64,000 nt of DNA, taken from positions 186,001 through 250,000 of the forward strand of contig JAEQBH010007360.1 in NCBI GenBank assembly GCA_016808115.1, given 5' to 3'. A program made the position numbers and the translations under genes. The stretch is from Tetrastigma voinierianum. Its lineage: Eukaryota > Streptophyta > Magnoliopsida > Vitales > Vitaceae. The notes under the pieces are model-generated. The model did no database searches and had not been told where the DNA came from. It saw only the letters and a program-made list of their open reading frames with translations. Below are positions 10,770 to 21,354 of this stretch, in pieces. How positions within the stretch are numbered: position 1 is the stretch's first letter; every line of letters begins with the position of its first letter.

Positions 10770-11960
10770 ATGTCGAGTAAGGCGCGGTTGACCCATTAGC
10801 GGGCGGGCTAGTGGCCCGAGGCCACAGTACATATGACCAGGCCAAGTTTGTCAATGAAGGTGCGACTGAGAAGTTCAGCCTCATTTGCAAAAACCGTTCC
10901 TTCATTAAGGAAAAGGGGTTTCACCACCTCGAGGACTTCTTCCGCAAAACTATTGCGACTAAGGGATGGCAAGCCCTGCCGCCTCATCCAGCTGCGACGA
11001 GCGTGGTACGATAATTCTATGCCAATCTCGCCTCCCATGTCATGAAGCAGTTTCGGGTGCGCGGCGTGTTGGTAGACTTCAGCGCGAAGTCTATCAACCA
11101 ATTTTATCACCTCGACCCGATCCCTCCTGAGCCCTTTGATCTGGCTCGTGCCCCATTGACTACGAGGTGTTCGTTCGAGATTATTGACCAACGGGCAAGG
11201 GCACTGGAAGCTGACTAGTGACGGTCTTGCGGGGCACTTCTAGGCCAAACATTTGGCCTACATCCCCAATGTCTTGCATCACTTCATCACTTCACGTCTC
11301 GTCAGGCGTCGGATGTGTGTGTAGTGGCCGACTAAATGCACCTGCTTAATTATGCCGCCTCCAGAGACATCCGCTTTCGTGTCGGGGCGGGTTATCGAGG
11401 ATGCCATCCTCCATAACCGGGATGCGAAAATGAACCTTGGGCACCCCTTTCTCATTTACGGCCTATGCAAGCAAGTCGAGGTGCCCTTAGAAGACAATGA
11501 GGCGTGGATCCATCCAATAAAGTCCATTATGGTTAAGCGAGACAATCCACGGTGTCCACATTGCCGATCGATGTATAGTATAGCAATGAACCCTCGGATG
11601 AGGATGAGCTTCGAGATTATCAGGCTTGGTTTGGCCTCCCGGTCGACCCTCAGGTGTGTGACTTCCTCCCTCCACCACCGCCGCAGTCTTCCTCCCATCC
11701 CTCACCACTGACAACCGAGGGAGGACCGTCAGTCCTGGCTATCCTCGGGACCCGGTGCTCGATCGCCGTATTTTGGGGCTGTGGGATGAGACCCGGGAAG
11801 CATGCGCGTCCTCCATCGACGGGGAGGTGGGAGAGCCTCAGCGACTATCGCATAGTCTGGCGACCGGGGGCTATCGCCGTGTCGGCAGGCGCCCGGGACT
11901 AGCTTGCCGGCTTCTCGCTCCGCTGGCGTTGCAGCGTTGCCACCCACGGTGATTCGACCG
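10770..11960 (+). pseudogene. B2 ORF2: Athila-type downstream protein, broken
   Basis: This ORF follows integrase, where Athila elements carry an extra (sometimes env-like) gene. It resembles the region annotated in plants as putative plant transposon protein domain. The start is set by ATG at 10770 (MSSKA), which aligns with ATG at 25056 in B1 (MSSKK). Blocks are KFVNEGATEKFSLICKNRSF, IKEKGF, KGWQALPPHPAA, SVVREFYANL (frame change), VRGVLVDFSAKSINQFYHL, HLAYIPNV and RVIEDAILHNRDAKMNLGHP, then WIHPIKSIMVKRDNP. A proline-rich then GC-rich tail follows (11640-11960) with WDETRE, matching B1. No signal peptide or membrane segment is seen, so I do not call it envelope. It contains several stops. 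Confidence 0.72.
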
Positions 11961-12608
11961 ATCATAAGGGCGTTTCCTAAGCCCTCTCATTCTTTCTTTT
12001 TGCAGGGACAATGTCCACTTGTTTAGAAGTGTGGGTGATGGGTTTGGTCCTAATTAGGTTGTTTTAGTTCATTGTTTCTTTTGGGAGAAATTTTGGTGTC
12101 TTCTGCTTTAGTAAGTTCTAGGCTATAACTTTTGTGTGCGTTGTTATTTAGTATTTTGAGTCTTGTGCTTAGTTATAGGTGTCGTGTTTAGGGTTGGGTG
12201 ATGACTATCATCGTGTCATCTGTATCATCGGTGTATCTGCCTATTTGTAGGTTATTTTTCTTTTTCTGTTTTCGGGGAGTTCCCGGATTTAGTTTGTTTC
12301 GGTTTAAGTTGTTTAGGTAGTTGGGTCGTGATGCTATGAGCGCTAATCGAGGATCACTTTTGACCACTTTGATCATTGGAAAAACACATATAATCGAAAG
12401 ATCAGTAGGTTGTTAGATGCTCGGGAATTCGGGATCGCGGTAGGAGACGAGAGTGCCTCACCTCCTGGGTATTCCAGAAACCAATTCGCAACTAGGCTAT
12501 CGCACCCACACACCAGTGATCTCTAGGATATGTCTAGGCTCCGAGCCCCCCCTTACCAAGGTTCAACAAACCTTGGGGGTCTTTAAACACCAAAGGGATG
12601 GGACACCT
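11961..12608 (+). other. B2 3' noncoding, proximal part
   Basis: T-rich noncoding sequence. It includes a CTTTCTTTTTGCAGGGACAA block near 11990-12010, paralleled in B1 at 27930-27955. The text near 12410-12480 (TAGGTTGTTAGATGCTCG) is paralleled in B1 at 51955-51975. No gene is seen. Confidence 0.6.
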
Positions 12609-12690
12609 TGAAAAAAAAAAAAAAAAAAGGATTTCCATCGAGCCCTAATTTTTTTAAAAAAAAAAATAGCAAAAAAACAAAAAAAAAATG
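12609..12690 (+). repeat. B2 A-rich tract
   Basis: Two or three poly-A runs of up to 18 bases. They precede the conserved 3' block, as in B1 (52187-52216) and in the family-A elements. Confidence 0.85.
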
Positions 12691-12925
12691 AAGAGAATAA
12701 GTGGGAGCGTCTAATCGGAATCCCGGGCACAATCCGAGGGGTTTTTCAAAGCTGTCTTTTGATTAAGCAGGAGCCATTAACCTGCTGCGAATTCTGAGAG
12801 GACGGAGGATGGACGTGTCCCACGACTAGGGCCCACTGAGTTTGAGACGAGTGTTCGGGTAAGTTCGGAGGCCAAGATATAGGTGCCCTACAGCGGTGGG
12901 AGTCACCGCGATCCAGATTCTGGGG
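12691..12925 (+). other. B2 conserved 3' block shared with family A
   Basis: It starts near AATCCGAGGGG and includes GGAGCCATTAACCT and GGTGGGAGTCACCG. It aligns with 52264-52480 of B1 and, more distantly, with 46904-47150 of A1. It is noncoding. The retained position between an A-rich tract and the polypurine tract suggests a cis-acting RNA or DNA element. Confidence 0.65.
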
Positions 12926-13250
12926 ACACTGTTGTTAACTTCTGAGCCATGGTTCTTCTTTCATGAGTAGGTAGGATAGTTGCATAAAGAGTGCGTTCTC
13001 TCATCCTTAGTAGTTAGATTCTTCAAATAGGTGAGTTGAATTCAGAGTTTGGGGATGCGAGCCAGGAGTTATATGCTAGAGGCTTACGTATCCCTAGCAC
13101 TGCATAGGCTTTTGGGAAGAAATTTGTGAAAACCTAGGAGGTTGAGTCCTTGTCAAGCGAGAGCGGTGTTGTTCAGATTCTCTCGAAAGACAAACAACCC
13201 TATGGATCTGTGAAATTCGAATAAAAGGCAAGATTTACGAGTGACCCATT
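12926..13250 (+). other. B2 3' noncoding, distal part
   Basis: Noncoding. It aligns with B1 52481-52790 (shared ATATGCTAGAG, GAAAACCTAGGAGGT and ACAACC blocks). It is cut at 13251-13255 by the solo LTR insertion. Confidence 0.65.
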
Positions 13251-13255
13251 TTGAT

Positions 13256-15094
13256 TGTAAAACCCAGGAAAATTCGAATTTTCTGAAAAAGGGTAAAACG
13301 GTAATTTCGGTCAAAACCCAAAATTTTTCTAGATCTCGGATGATGAAACGGATTTCATCGTTAAAATCATCTCAAGAAATCTAGCTACCACATCAAATTT
13401 TGTTGAATTCCGAGACAGTAGGAATATCAAAATTTTTCGAGGCACCGGGTGTCGGGTTCCGTAAAACGGTTTGTGAGAGACATGTGATGTGATAAAAGTC
13501 ACCTACTACATGTACTCACGTGACACATGTTGCATGATTAGAGAGAGGATGGAGATTAATGGCTTAGATTAAGTCATGTGTCAAATAGTTAAATGAAAAG
13601 GGACATGGATGGAATTTTGAAAAGTTTAATTAAATAAGACAAAGATGAAAAATTTTCTTCTTCAATTTGAAGAAGAAAACGTGCAGCAGAGGGCTGGAAA
13701 TTAACAGTGAGTTGGGTTTTGAGATTTTAGAGAGAGAAAAAGTGTCTTCTCTCTAGATTTCCACGCCGGTCGAGTTTGTCGGTTCGCGAACAAGAAGCAA
13801 AGTCGATCTACACGTGAGGGCTACGCGTGAGCCGCAGATTTTGTGGAATTCAGACAACTCCAGAGGTAGGGATCTTTTCCTACTTATGTTCTTTTACTAA
13901 GAGTCATGTGAATGGTTAAGGGATATTCTTGGAAATGACAGCCGTGATTTCGGTCTCAAAATATCTGAACAAAGTGAAGAAAATCCCTATTGTGGCCGTG
14001 AACGATTAATGGAGCCCCGAGGTTTCCTTTGTTCACGTGATTTTTGTGTGTGATTTTGTGTGGTTTGGGTGATTCAAAGTGAATTGCTTGATTGGTTAGT
14101 TAGCCCATGTGAGCTAATTTTGGTGTTATTGTTGTAATTTGAATGACATGAATTGTGTGAATTTATTTATGTTAATATATACATGAAAAATATACTAGCA
14201 TGAATATTTTGGAATTGGCATAATGCATTCCATATGCACTGGGGCAACCTATAATATTAGGTGTGAGTGCATGACATGAAAGAAAACAAAAACGAAAATG
14301 TTGTGAAAGGAATTTCGACGGAAGATTTTCTAGAGAATTGTGTTGGGAGATTGTCCAACAATTCATGTCGGAAGGGCCCATGAATTGTTTCGGAGGGTTA
14401 TCCAACAGATTCGCCTCGGAGGGTTGTCCAATAAATTTTAATGAAACTCGATAGTAAGTTTTCGAGAACAAAAAGCTTTTGTTTTGAAAACTGTATTTTT
14501 TACTCGCATTTGGCTTAGGCATGTGTGAGAGAGTCGGTGAGGACTCGAGACATGGGATTGGGCATGTAGACATTCAAGTAGGATCATGTATTTACTTGAG
14601 TGTGATTGTTTGCCATGAGTGCACTTAAGTGAAATTAATACGTAGAAAATTATCACTCTTGGGCTGTAGCCTGTCGAGGGATCACTATTTCAGGTACAGG
14701 AAGTGTACAGGAGGATGGCGCTCACTAGAGGCCGCGTTTTGGAAGAAAGCCGGGTTGTGGCTTTAGTATTCGTTTTGTAGAACATGTATTAAAACTTTAA
14801 ATTTTGATATATGTTTTGGTTAAGAGTATTGTAATAACTCTTGAACTACATGTAATATAGTTGGTTGGGATATATTTTGTGATTATTGATGCATGGGCTC
14901 AAGTGACCATTTTTACTCGCACATGGACCCGATGTGGTCGTTGTTAATTGTTGGGATAGGTTTTGTACCTTGGGTGAGCTCCCCGTCCTGAAGGAGACTC
15001 TGCAGGGTCACTAGTGATGTGTCGGGTTGCAGACATCACAGTGTCCAGCGAGGTTGTGGGTTGTCAATGGACCCCCGGGAAATGGGGCGTCACA
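13256..15094 (+). mobile_element. Solo Tekay-type (family C) LTR, TSD TTGAT
   Basis: An LTR of 1839 bp starting TGTAAAACCC and ending GCGTCACA, flanked on both sides by TTGAT (13251-13255, 15095-15099). It matches in the same order, on the opposite strand, the LTR at 37161-39069 of element C. Shared blocks include GAAAATTCGAATTTTCTGA, a Cys-codon-free palindromic run near 14340-14420 (CATGAATTGTTTCGGAGGG) and CATGGGATTGGGCATGTAGA. No internal sequence remains, so it is the product of LTR-LTR recombination. Short open frames inside it are not genes. Confidence 0.92.
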
Positions 15095-15099
15095 TTGAT

Positions 15100-15219
15100 C
15101 CTTCTTCTAGCAGCATAGGCATCACAATCATGGCATCGAGTGTAGTATGTCAGGGTGTTATGTGTCGGGTTTAGAGTCGGTTTCTTGCTTGGGGACAAAG
15201 CGAAGCTAGTTTAGAGGTG
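15100..15219 (+). other. B2 3' end with decayed polypurine tract
   Basis: The sequence resumes from 13250 and ends with AGTTTAGAGGTG directly before the LTR. The B1 counterpart reads AAGTTGGGGTG (52902-52912), so the polypurine tract of B2 has decayed. Confidence 0.7.
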
Positions 15220-16373
15220 TGATGGGGCTGAACATTCATAGTATGCCGCGTCAAGCTTTATGTTTTTAGTTAATTTTACATTTAAATAAGCGCATTATAG
15301 TCCAATATCTGATTTCCGGAGTTTTTGTGAATTGCAGGTCGGGATCGTGGTTTATGGGCGATTTGGAGCTAAACATAAGAATGGAGAATGCGGCTGTCAC
15401 GTCCTTGACGTCGCAGCGATCACGGCCTTTCAGTCCAACGGGAAAGTCAACAAAGTGACCCAACGTCGCGACGCCACTACGATTTTTGCACCAGCATCAT
15501 TAAAAGCAAGGGGAGACCCTAATTTTGGGGGCATCGAAGAGCGTGCGAGACGAAAGCCGCGAGCCCGGGCGACAACGTGGGGATAATTGGAAAAGACACT
15601 TCCTTTTGTATTTCTTATTTTCTGCAAACAAAACTGCTGATGATTTCTAGATTGATTATGTGTATACTCAAGTCTAGTATGTTCTAGATTCACATCTAGG
15701 GTTTTGTTGACCCTGTCACGATTGCATGGATTAAGATTTAGATTTTATATTATGAAGTTATTTATGACTTGTATGTATATGCTCTATATCTGTGATTTAT
15801 ATACATGTGATGTCTGGCCAACATTGGCATGATTCTGCTGGGTATCCAAGATTGAGAGATGAGGACGCCTAGGGATCCGAATAGAGTGACCCTCGGTCAA
15901 TTCGGTAAATAGAGATATCCCGATTCCGAGGGTGGTGATTAAGGTTAGAACATTTAAGCGTTACGGAGCATTGAGGTGAGGTAGAGGTACACTCAACCCT
16001 TCTAGCGAGATAGGCGGATACCTCGAGAGGGTATCTGTTGAGCAAGAATCACCCCGCCATCGATAAGGGTGCGGATGGGCGAATGAGTGATTCTGGGTAG
16101 TAATCCATCGAAAGTGGCGGGGGAGGCAGGCTACTAGTCTCCGCAAACCTGATGATTAACTAAGATAATTTAATTTAGTTTAATCTCACACCTTAGTTAA
16201 CTAGTCATTCAAGGTTTAAGTCCATATAATATTACAGGGCCAATTTCAGTAGTCAACGTACTTATCCCCGTGGATCGATATCCGTACCCTAGGTACACTA
16301 TATTACTTGAGGCGACACATGCACTTGAGCACATAGGTGTACACATTTTACACATCACGCTTTCGGCCTATCT
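15220..16373 (+). repeat. B2 3' LTR
   Basis: It starts TGATGGGGCTG and ends GGCCTATCT, with the final A of CA changed to T. It pairs with 3064-4157. It contains a half-preserved palindrome CAACGTCGCGACGCC at 15461-15475 and a GACGTCGCAGCGATC relic just before it. The following GCTCC (16374-16378) is the right target duplication. Confidence 0.9.
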
Positions 16374-16600
16374 GCTCCTATTACAAGAATTTGATGTGGA
16401 GATTCGAGATAAGAAGGGTTCCGAAAACATGGTAGCCGATCATCTGTCAAGACTGGAAACTCCATAAACAGTGCAGAAACATCATTTGCAGATTGATGAC
16501 ACGTTCCCAGATGAACATATACTATCTTTGTCACATGATGAAACATCCCCATGGTTTGCCGATATAGCGATTATGCGTACGCGTGTGCCCACGACCTCGC
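16374..16600 (+). pseudogene. B1 RNase H end and RH-INT linker
   Basis: It resumes the B1 polyprotein after B2. It shows LLQEFDVEIRDKKGSENMVA and DHLSRLE (RNase H C-terminus), then after a stop QIDDTFPDEHILSLS and SPWFADIA, the linker preceding integrase. It is cut by A4. CTCGC at 16596-16600 is the left target duplication of A4 and differs from CTCAC at 22644-22648 by one transition. Confidence 0.85.
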
Positions 16601-17876
16601 GATTAGGTGCCACGGTAGGGTGATTAGGAATCAACAAAATTTATATCTATATTCCTCCTCTTCTTAGTGATCAAGCTACTGCGGTATAATTAGAAGTCTA
16701 GGGTCGAACAGGGGATGAGTTTCTTCATACAAATGATTTGAGTGAAATCAAAGCGGTGAATTAAATTTGGATTTTGGGGGTTTGGTTAAAAAGCAGAGGG
16801 GTGTGGTTGGTTGCAAAAGCGAAACTAAAACAAGAAAAAAAAAAAGTAAATGTCGAACCCTTGAAGTGTTAGGCCACTAGTTTAGGGTTTCAAAGGTAAC
16901 CACATGTCCCCGTTATTTTTCCTCGTTAGGGAGCATGACATATAGTCATTCCGAGCCCAGGATCTTCATTTAGCTTTAAAAACTAAACCACATGATTTTC
17001 CCTTTTGAAACATAGCATTTAAATGGGCATAAATGTTCCTAACGGTGGCAGCATCTCAAAACCACACAATCGATAACTAGCAAGAGACAACTAACTGAGC
17101 CTCAATGGATCTAGTGAAAGTATCCATTGAACCCAACACTTAAATACCCATTAAAGAGAGCATGCTTAAGAGATTTTAACACAAGTGAGACGAAGCAAAC
17201 AACCAAAATCGTGCGTTAAAAGCAGGGGTAGTGCGTTACCTCGAACCACTGTGGCGGTAATCCCTCTTCCAGGAGGAAGAGGTCTAGCCAAACATCCTCA
17301 CGAGTTGTCATCCTCGGAGGAGGTGTTTGCGGCCGAGGGGAGAGAAAATGAGAGAAAAGGGAGAAAAAACGGAGAGCAGATTTTAATTTTATTCTGACAA
17401 AAAATCGGAGTCCCTCGACCCAGTGTATCAAAATGGCTTATGTAGCCTTACAAACCAAGTGAAATACAATCCAATCAAACATAAGTGGATAAAACAAGGG
17501 TAGAAAGGAGAAAAACAAATTGGCAAAACAAAAGTCGCGTGAAATGCACGGGAGAGCAGGGGCTGCGGGATGCACAGTCTTGTTTGTGTACGAGTGCTCG
17601 CAGGGCTTTCTGCGATGGTGTTTTTCTTCACATTTTGCCTTTCTTTCCTTCTGATCTTTAATTTGAAATGCTGAGTTTGACTAGAATTCTTCATGCTTGG
17701 ATCGACTCAACAATTTCGGCATAATTATCTCATGGCGCAAATTTGCCACAAAATGCGATCAATAAAATAGTAGGGACCTTAATCGTGCAAATCGGGTTAA
17801 GTGCATGATTAGTACATAAAAGCACTCAAAACCTATAATAAATAGGGTTCAAAATAACACTTTTGGGCACTAATCA
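16601..17876 (-). repeat. A4 3' LTR (left)
   Basis: On the plus strand it begins GATTAGGTGCCACGG (first T lost) and ends GGGCACTAATCA. It pairs with 21355-22643. It contains the family-A segment around GAGTTGTCATCCTCGGAGG. The TATA position reads GGCTTATGTAGCC. Confidence 0.88.
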
Positions 17877-18260
17877 CCCCCAACCTACACATTGCTGGTA
17901 TAGCAATGTAAGAAAAAGAAAGAGCATACAAAACGATAGCAAAATACGTTACAAAAGGTTGCGAGTTCAAAAGGTTGTGAATGAGTGTGCCTAACCTAAG
18001 TAAGAATAATCAATGTAGGTGTCCAATAACTATCATGAGAGAATGAAGGCCATAGAAAATTGAGTATTAAAGAGCCTCCTTCTTGGTGAATCAACCCGAA
18101 ACTTCCACCAAAATCTAAGTGTTTTGTTTGATCGGCTCTCCATGATAAAGCTTGTCAGCTACTCTCCCCGGCCTAGCTTCTGACCGACCTAGCATGCTAA
18201 CCAACCTAAATAGATCGGGACCCACCTCTTATTCCACAATTCTTTTGCGTTGTAGGGTGC
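17877..18260 (-). other. A4 3' noncoding with polypurine tract
   Basis: The plus-strand CCCCCAACC next to the LTR is the minus-strand polypurine tract GGTTGGGGG. The rest is noncoding and matches the same interval in A2 and A3 (TTGCTGG..., AACTTCCACC). No gene is seen. Confidence 0.7.
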
Positions 18261-18625
18261 AATCTTGAAGTCGACCTCACCAAAGTCCATGTAGCAGGAT
18301 CTACCGATGACTCCAGTGATTAAGGCTTAGGGCACGAGTCATAAGGATCTTTCGACCCTGGGCTACGGGTTTCACCCCGGACTTGAATGATTTCGAGACT
18401 CAGCACCTACAACTTACTTTAAACTCCACCCATCCACCGTATAGCGAACACTAAGTCGGTGACTCCCAACTTGATGAAGGTTTAGGGCCTTAGGGCACAA
18501 AGGCTTTACGCCGTATACCCCCTCGGGCCGTGCTCGGGTTTCAAGGCAACGTTGCAATATTGTTATTCTTTTTTCTTTTCTTTTCTTTTCATTTCTTTTT
18601 CTTTTCTTCTTTTTCTTTTTCTAGG
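18261..18625 (-). other. A4 conserved 3' block and A-rich tract
   Basis: The minus-strand A-rich tract is the CTTTT-repeat at 18567-18622. Downstream on the minus strand lies the conserved block (18285-18545), with two copies of a motif whose plus strand reads GATGACTCC...TTAAGG or CGGTGACTCC. It is shared with A1, A2, A3 and, more weakly, B1 and B2. Confidence 0.75.
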
Positions 18626-19524
18626 GTCCTTAACCTATTAAAGGTGGTCGTAAACTAGGGTAGGTTATGCAAAGTAAAGGAGGTTGTACGGTTCAGCCTA
18701 TCATTGAAACCTAATGTGCTCTGTGTGTGGTTAGCTAAGGTGGAAGAAAAGGTTGAAATCAACAAGAGTTTAACTAATCATCCACTCAATTATGCATGGA
18801 ACCAATCTAACATCAATATAATTGGACAAAGTTTCAATTTTTCAAACCACAGATTAGGCAAAACACACAAAAATTTTGGTTGCAAAACGGGTCCAAATTT
18901 TGAAAAAGTAAGCTGTAAAGTATAACAGCTTTATAGAAAGGGGACCCAGCAAGCCACTGAACATCACAAAATGGGCTTGAACAAAATAATAACAAAACAT
19001 AAATACAAAAGCCACTTCCTTTGCTAACTCTCCACCAACCAGACATCTCGGTGTTAGTAAGGACCAGTTGGAAAATTAGGAAGGAAGTGTTACCTCCTTG
19101 ATGAGATGTGATCATTGCTGGATAGGTGGCCATGGCTTTCCATCGACACGCTATTCACTCAGATTTGGGCTTCAAATGAACAAGTTAGGGAAGAGAGGAA
19201 AAGGTGACCAGTTGGACCATTTTAAAATTAAACCTTCTCATAAAAGTGTCAAAAATGTTCTTTCTGGTAATATTTGGATTCTAGACTCTCTAAGATTTCC
19301 AAACGGTGCAAACGCCTAAAGCAGGTTGGATGAAAAAAGTTATAAAGCGAAACAAATTGGAGGTCAAAAAGCATTTAAGCTATGTTTGAAAATTTCGCTA
19401 TGTCTAATAGCGAATTTTTTAATCAAATAAAATAATTAATAATTAAAAATAAAAATAAAAATAATAAAATAATAAAAATAAAAATAAGCCTTGCAAAAAA
19501 AAAAAAAATATTTTTAAGAACCAA

Positions 19525-19591
<67 letters not shown>

Positions 19592-20295
19592 AATAATTTT
19601 TTTTGAAATAAATAATATATGTATATATAAAAAAACAATTTTTAAATATAAAAATTATTAAAAATTAAATTTAAAGGAGACAACGTAGCATTTTTGTCCT
19701 GTAGCGGAAGGCACTATTCCTAAGCAATCCATTTCGCTAGCTAGCGAAATTTTGATCCAATTTTTCTGCTATAGCGAAATTTTTGCATTTATTTCACAAT
19801 TAGAAAATTTCGTATAGTTGCGAAATTTTAGCTAAGCTGAAAATCCTCTTGCTCAGTTGCTCACGATCTTCCATTCAAGCCTTCAAAATTTGCATTTCTG
19901 CTTCAAAATTTGCACACAAACTGCAAAAATTAACACAAGAAAAATTAGGAAAAATTACAGAAAAGCAAAAATTAATTTAAAAACATAAATTAACTAAAAA
20001 TTAGAGAAAATATAAGAAGAAAAATTAAAGAAATCAAAATAAATAAGATAAAATAAAGCAAGACAAAAAAATAAAACAAAAATGTGGGGAAATTTGTGCT
20101 CCCCCAGACCAATTCTCTAAGCCTTTGGAGACTCACGGAAGCTGAGTGGAGCTTAGAAATCTTTGGGGTTCGAGATTGCTCTAAATCGAGCCAGGCATCA
20201 GACTCATCCACTATGACATGCGGTATGTGCTTGCCATCTTGTTTGAGAGTAGTGACAGAGTCTTACGTACAATGGCCGCTAATCTCTTGAAATTT
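18626..20295 (-). other. A4 internal noncoding, AT-rich, with palindromes and (TA)n
   Basis: No protein match. It holds a family-A palindrome pair at 19390-19420, a poly-A/TA-rich stretch (19420-19670) with a (TA)n microsatellite at 19529-19586, and a perfect 20-base palindrome ATTTCGCTAGCTAGCGAAAT at 19731-19750. More GCGAAATTTT-like copies follow to 19830. Minus-strand open frames at 19990-20211 are low-complexity (phenylalanine/leucine-rich) and unconvincing. Confidence 0.6.
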
Positions 20296-21060
20296 TTAGC
20301 ATGGGGTGATGCGGTGGCCTTTTGTGGGTGCTTGGAGGTTGGTTGTGGTGCGGGTGACGAGAATATGCCAGCGGGGGCATACACTTAGTGGGGTGGAGGG
20401 GCTATTGGCAATGGGCTTTTTGGTGGCAGGCGTGCGGTGGGGTTGATTCCATGGGAAATGGTTTGAAACAAGCTCTTTTAGGTTCATCCTTTCCAAATTC
20501 TTCTCTCGATTCGACAATGGGGAAGTGGTTTCCTTCTTCTCCACGGTGAGCGACATCTGGCCCGAGTTAAAATTTTCTGAGGCCTTCTTGTAGGCAAGCA
20601 GACACGGCTCCTCCCTTTGTGGTGCCACTTAGGCACTCTTATGCCGCATGATCAAAACAACTGACGAGCTTAAAGTGAACAACTGAGTTGTCGATTTTAG
20701 CTCCATTTCACTTTGAAGTCCATTAATCTTCTTGTTGAGAGCTCTCCTTTGTCTCATTTCCTAATGCTTGAACATTCACTCACCCTATTATCCTCATGAA
20801 ATTGTCCCTTGTTTGCTCAAATTCGGGATGGCATGTTCAACGCGGGGATAAGGGTGGTGGTTGTTCAGAAGTGGGGGGCATAATATGGATGTTCAGGATG
20901 TGCATATTGTGGAGTCTTGGTTCCCATAAGAGGAATTGTGTGATTCCCAACTATGGTTGTAAGTACTACCATATGGTGAACTCATCTTTGGTTTCTATAG
21001 TCCTCCTTGGACATGTAAGCTCTAGGTTACCCTCAGTAAGGTACTCATTGTATTGCTCTC
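20296..21060 (-). pseudogene. A4 gag C-terminal remnant and unassigned tail
   Basis: Reading minus, 21060-20700 gives blocks like SSPYGSTYNHSWESHNSSYG and VEHAIPNLSK, comparable with VEQAILNLSKVVGNFFEKQK in A2, then VNVQALGNETKES. This is the linker and coiled-coil tail of gag. An open frame of 110 codons (20628-20296) follows with LSNREKNLERMNLKELVSN and a proline/threonine/histidine-rich end. I do not recognise the latter. No capsid core or zinc knuckle survives. Confidence 0.5.
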
Positions 21061-21279
21061 CTACAAGTGCTCATTGGTTCGATTCAAGTTCTTGAGGGAG
21101 ATTGACTTTAAGTAGCACATACAGGCTTCTAATCCTTTGGGAATGGATTCTGCGGCAAAAGCAGGGTACACAAAACAACACGAAGCGATCTGCGGCACTT
21201 TTTTTTTTTTTTTTTTTATGAGTGAAATGTACGAAAAAAAACCAATGCTGATGAAAAAATAAAGGAAAATTTGAGAACT

Positions 21280-21295
21280 TGTGATGAAGATCACA
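21280..21295 (-). ncRNA. A4 leader hairpin
   Basis: On the minus strand it is TGTGAT, loop CTTC, ATCACA, lying about 40 bases 3' of the primer site. It is the counterpart of hairpins at 34036-34057, 43626-43641 and 62690-62711, and carries the G-C version of the covarying pair. It is a predicted RNA structure, not a separate gene. Confidence 0.6.
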
Positions 21296-21334
21296 GAGTG
21301 TTCCACCGGCTTCGATCAAATGTGTAGGCACCAT

Positions 21335-21353
21335 CCCTGACAACGACGCCATT
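21335..21353 (-). other. A4 primer binding site, decayed
   Basis: The plus-strand CCCTGACAACGACGCCATT corresponds to CCCCGGCAACGGCGCCATT with three transitions, so it complements tRNA-Asp imperfectly. It abuts the 5' LTR at 21355. Confidence 0.8.
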
Positions 21354-21354
21354 T

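Larger units (their letters stand above)
3064..16373 (+). mobile_element. B2: complete nested Athila-like element
   Basis: B2 is a 13.3-kb Ty3/gypsy element in the order 5' LTR, tRNA-Asp primer site, gag, protease, RT, RNase H, integrase, palindrome array, ORF2, A-rich tract, conserved 3' block, polypurine remnant, 3' LTR. A solo Tekay-type LTR (13256-15094) sits in its 3' noncoding region. Flanking GCTCC repeats prove insertion into the RNase H region of B1. The two LTRs (1094 and 1154 bp) differ by many substitutions and small indels, so the copy is old or the sequence carries uncorrected errors. Every coding domain is recognisable and every one is interrupted. Confidence 0.9.

Noticed and set aside
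19529..19586. (TA)n run as a regulatory or origin element
   Set aside because: A plain microsatellite in AT-rich noncoding sequence of A4 with no counterpart in A1-A3.
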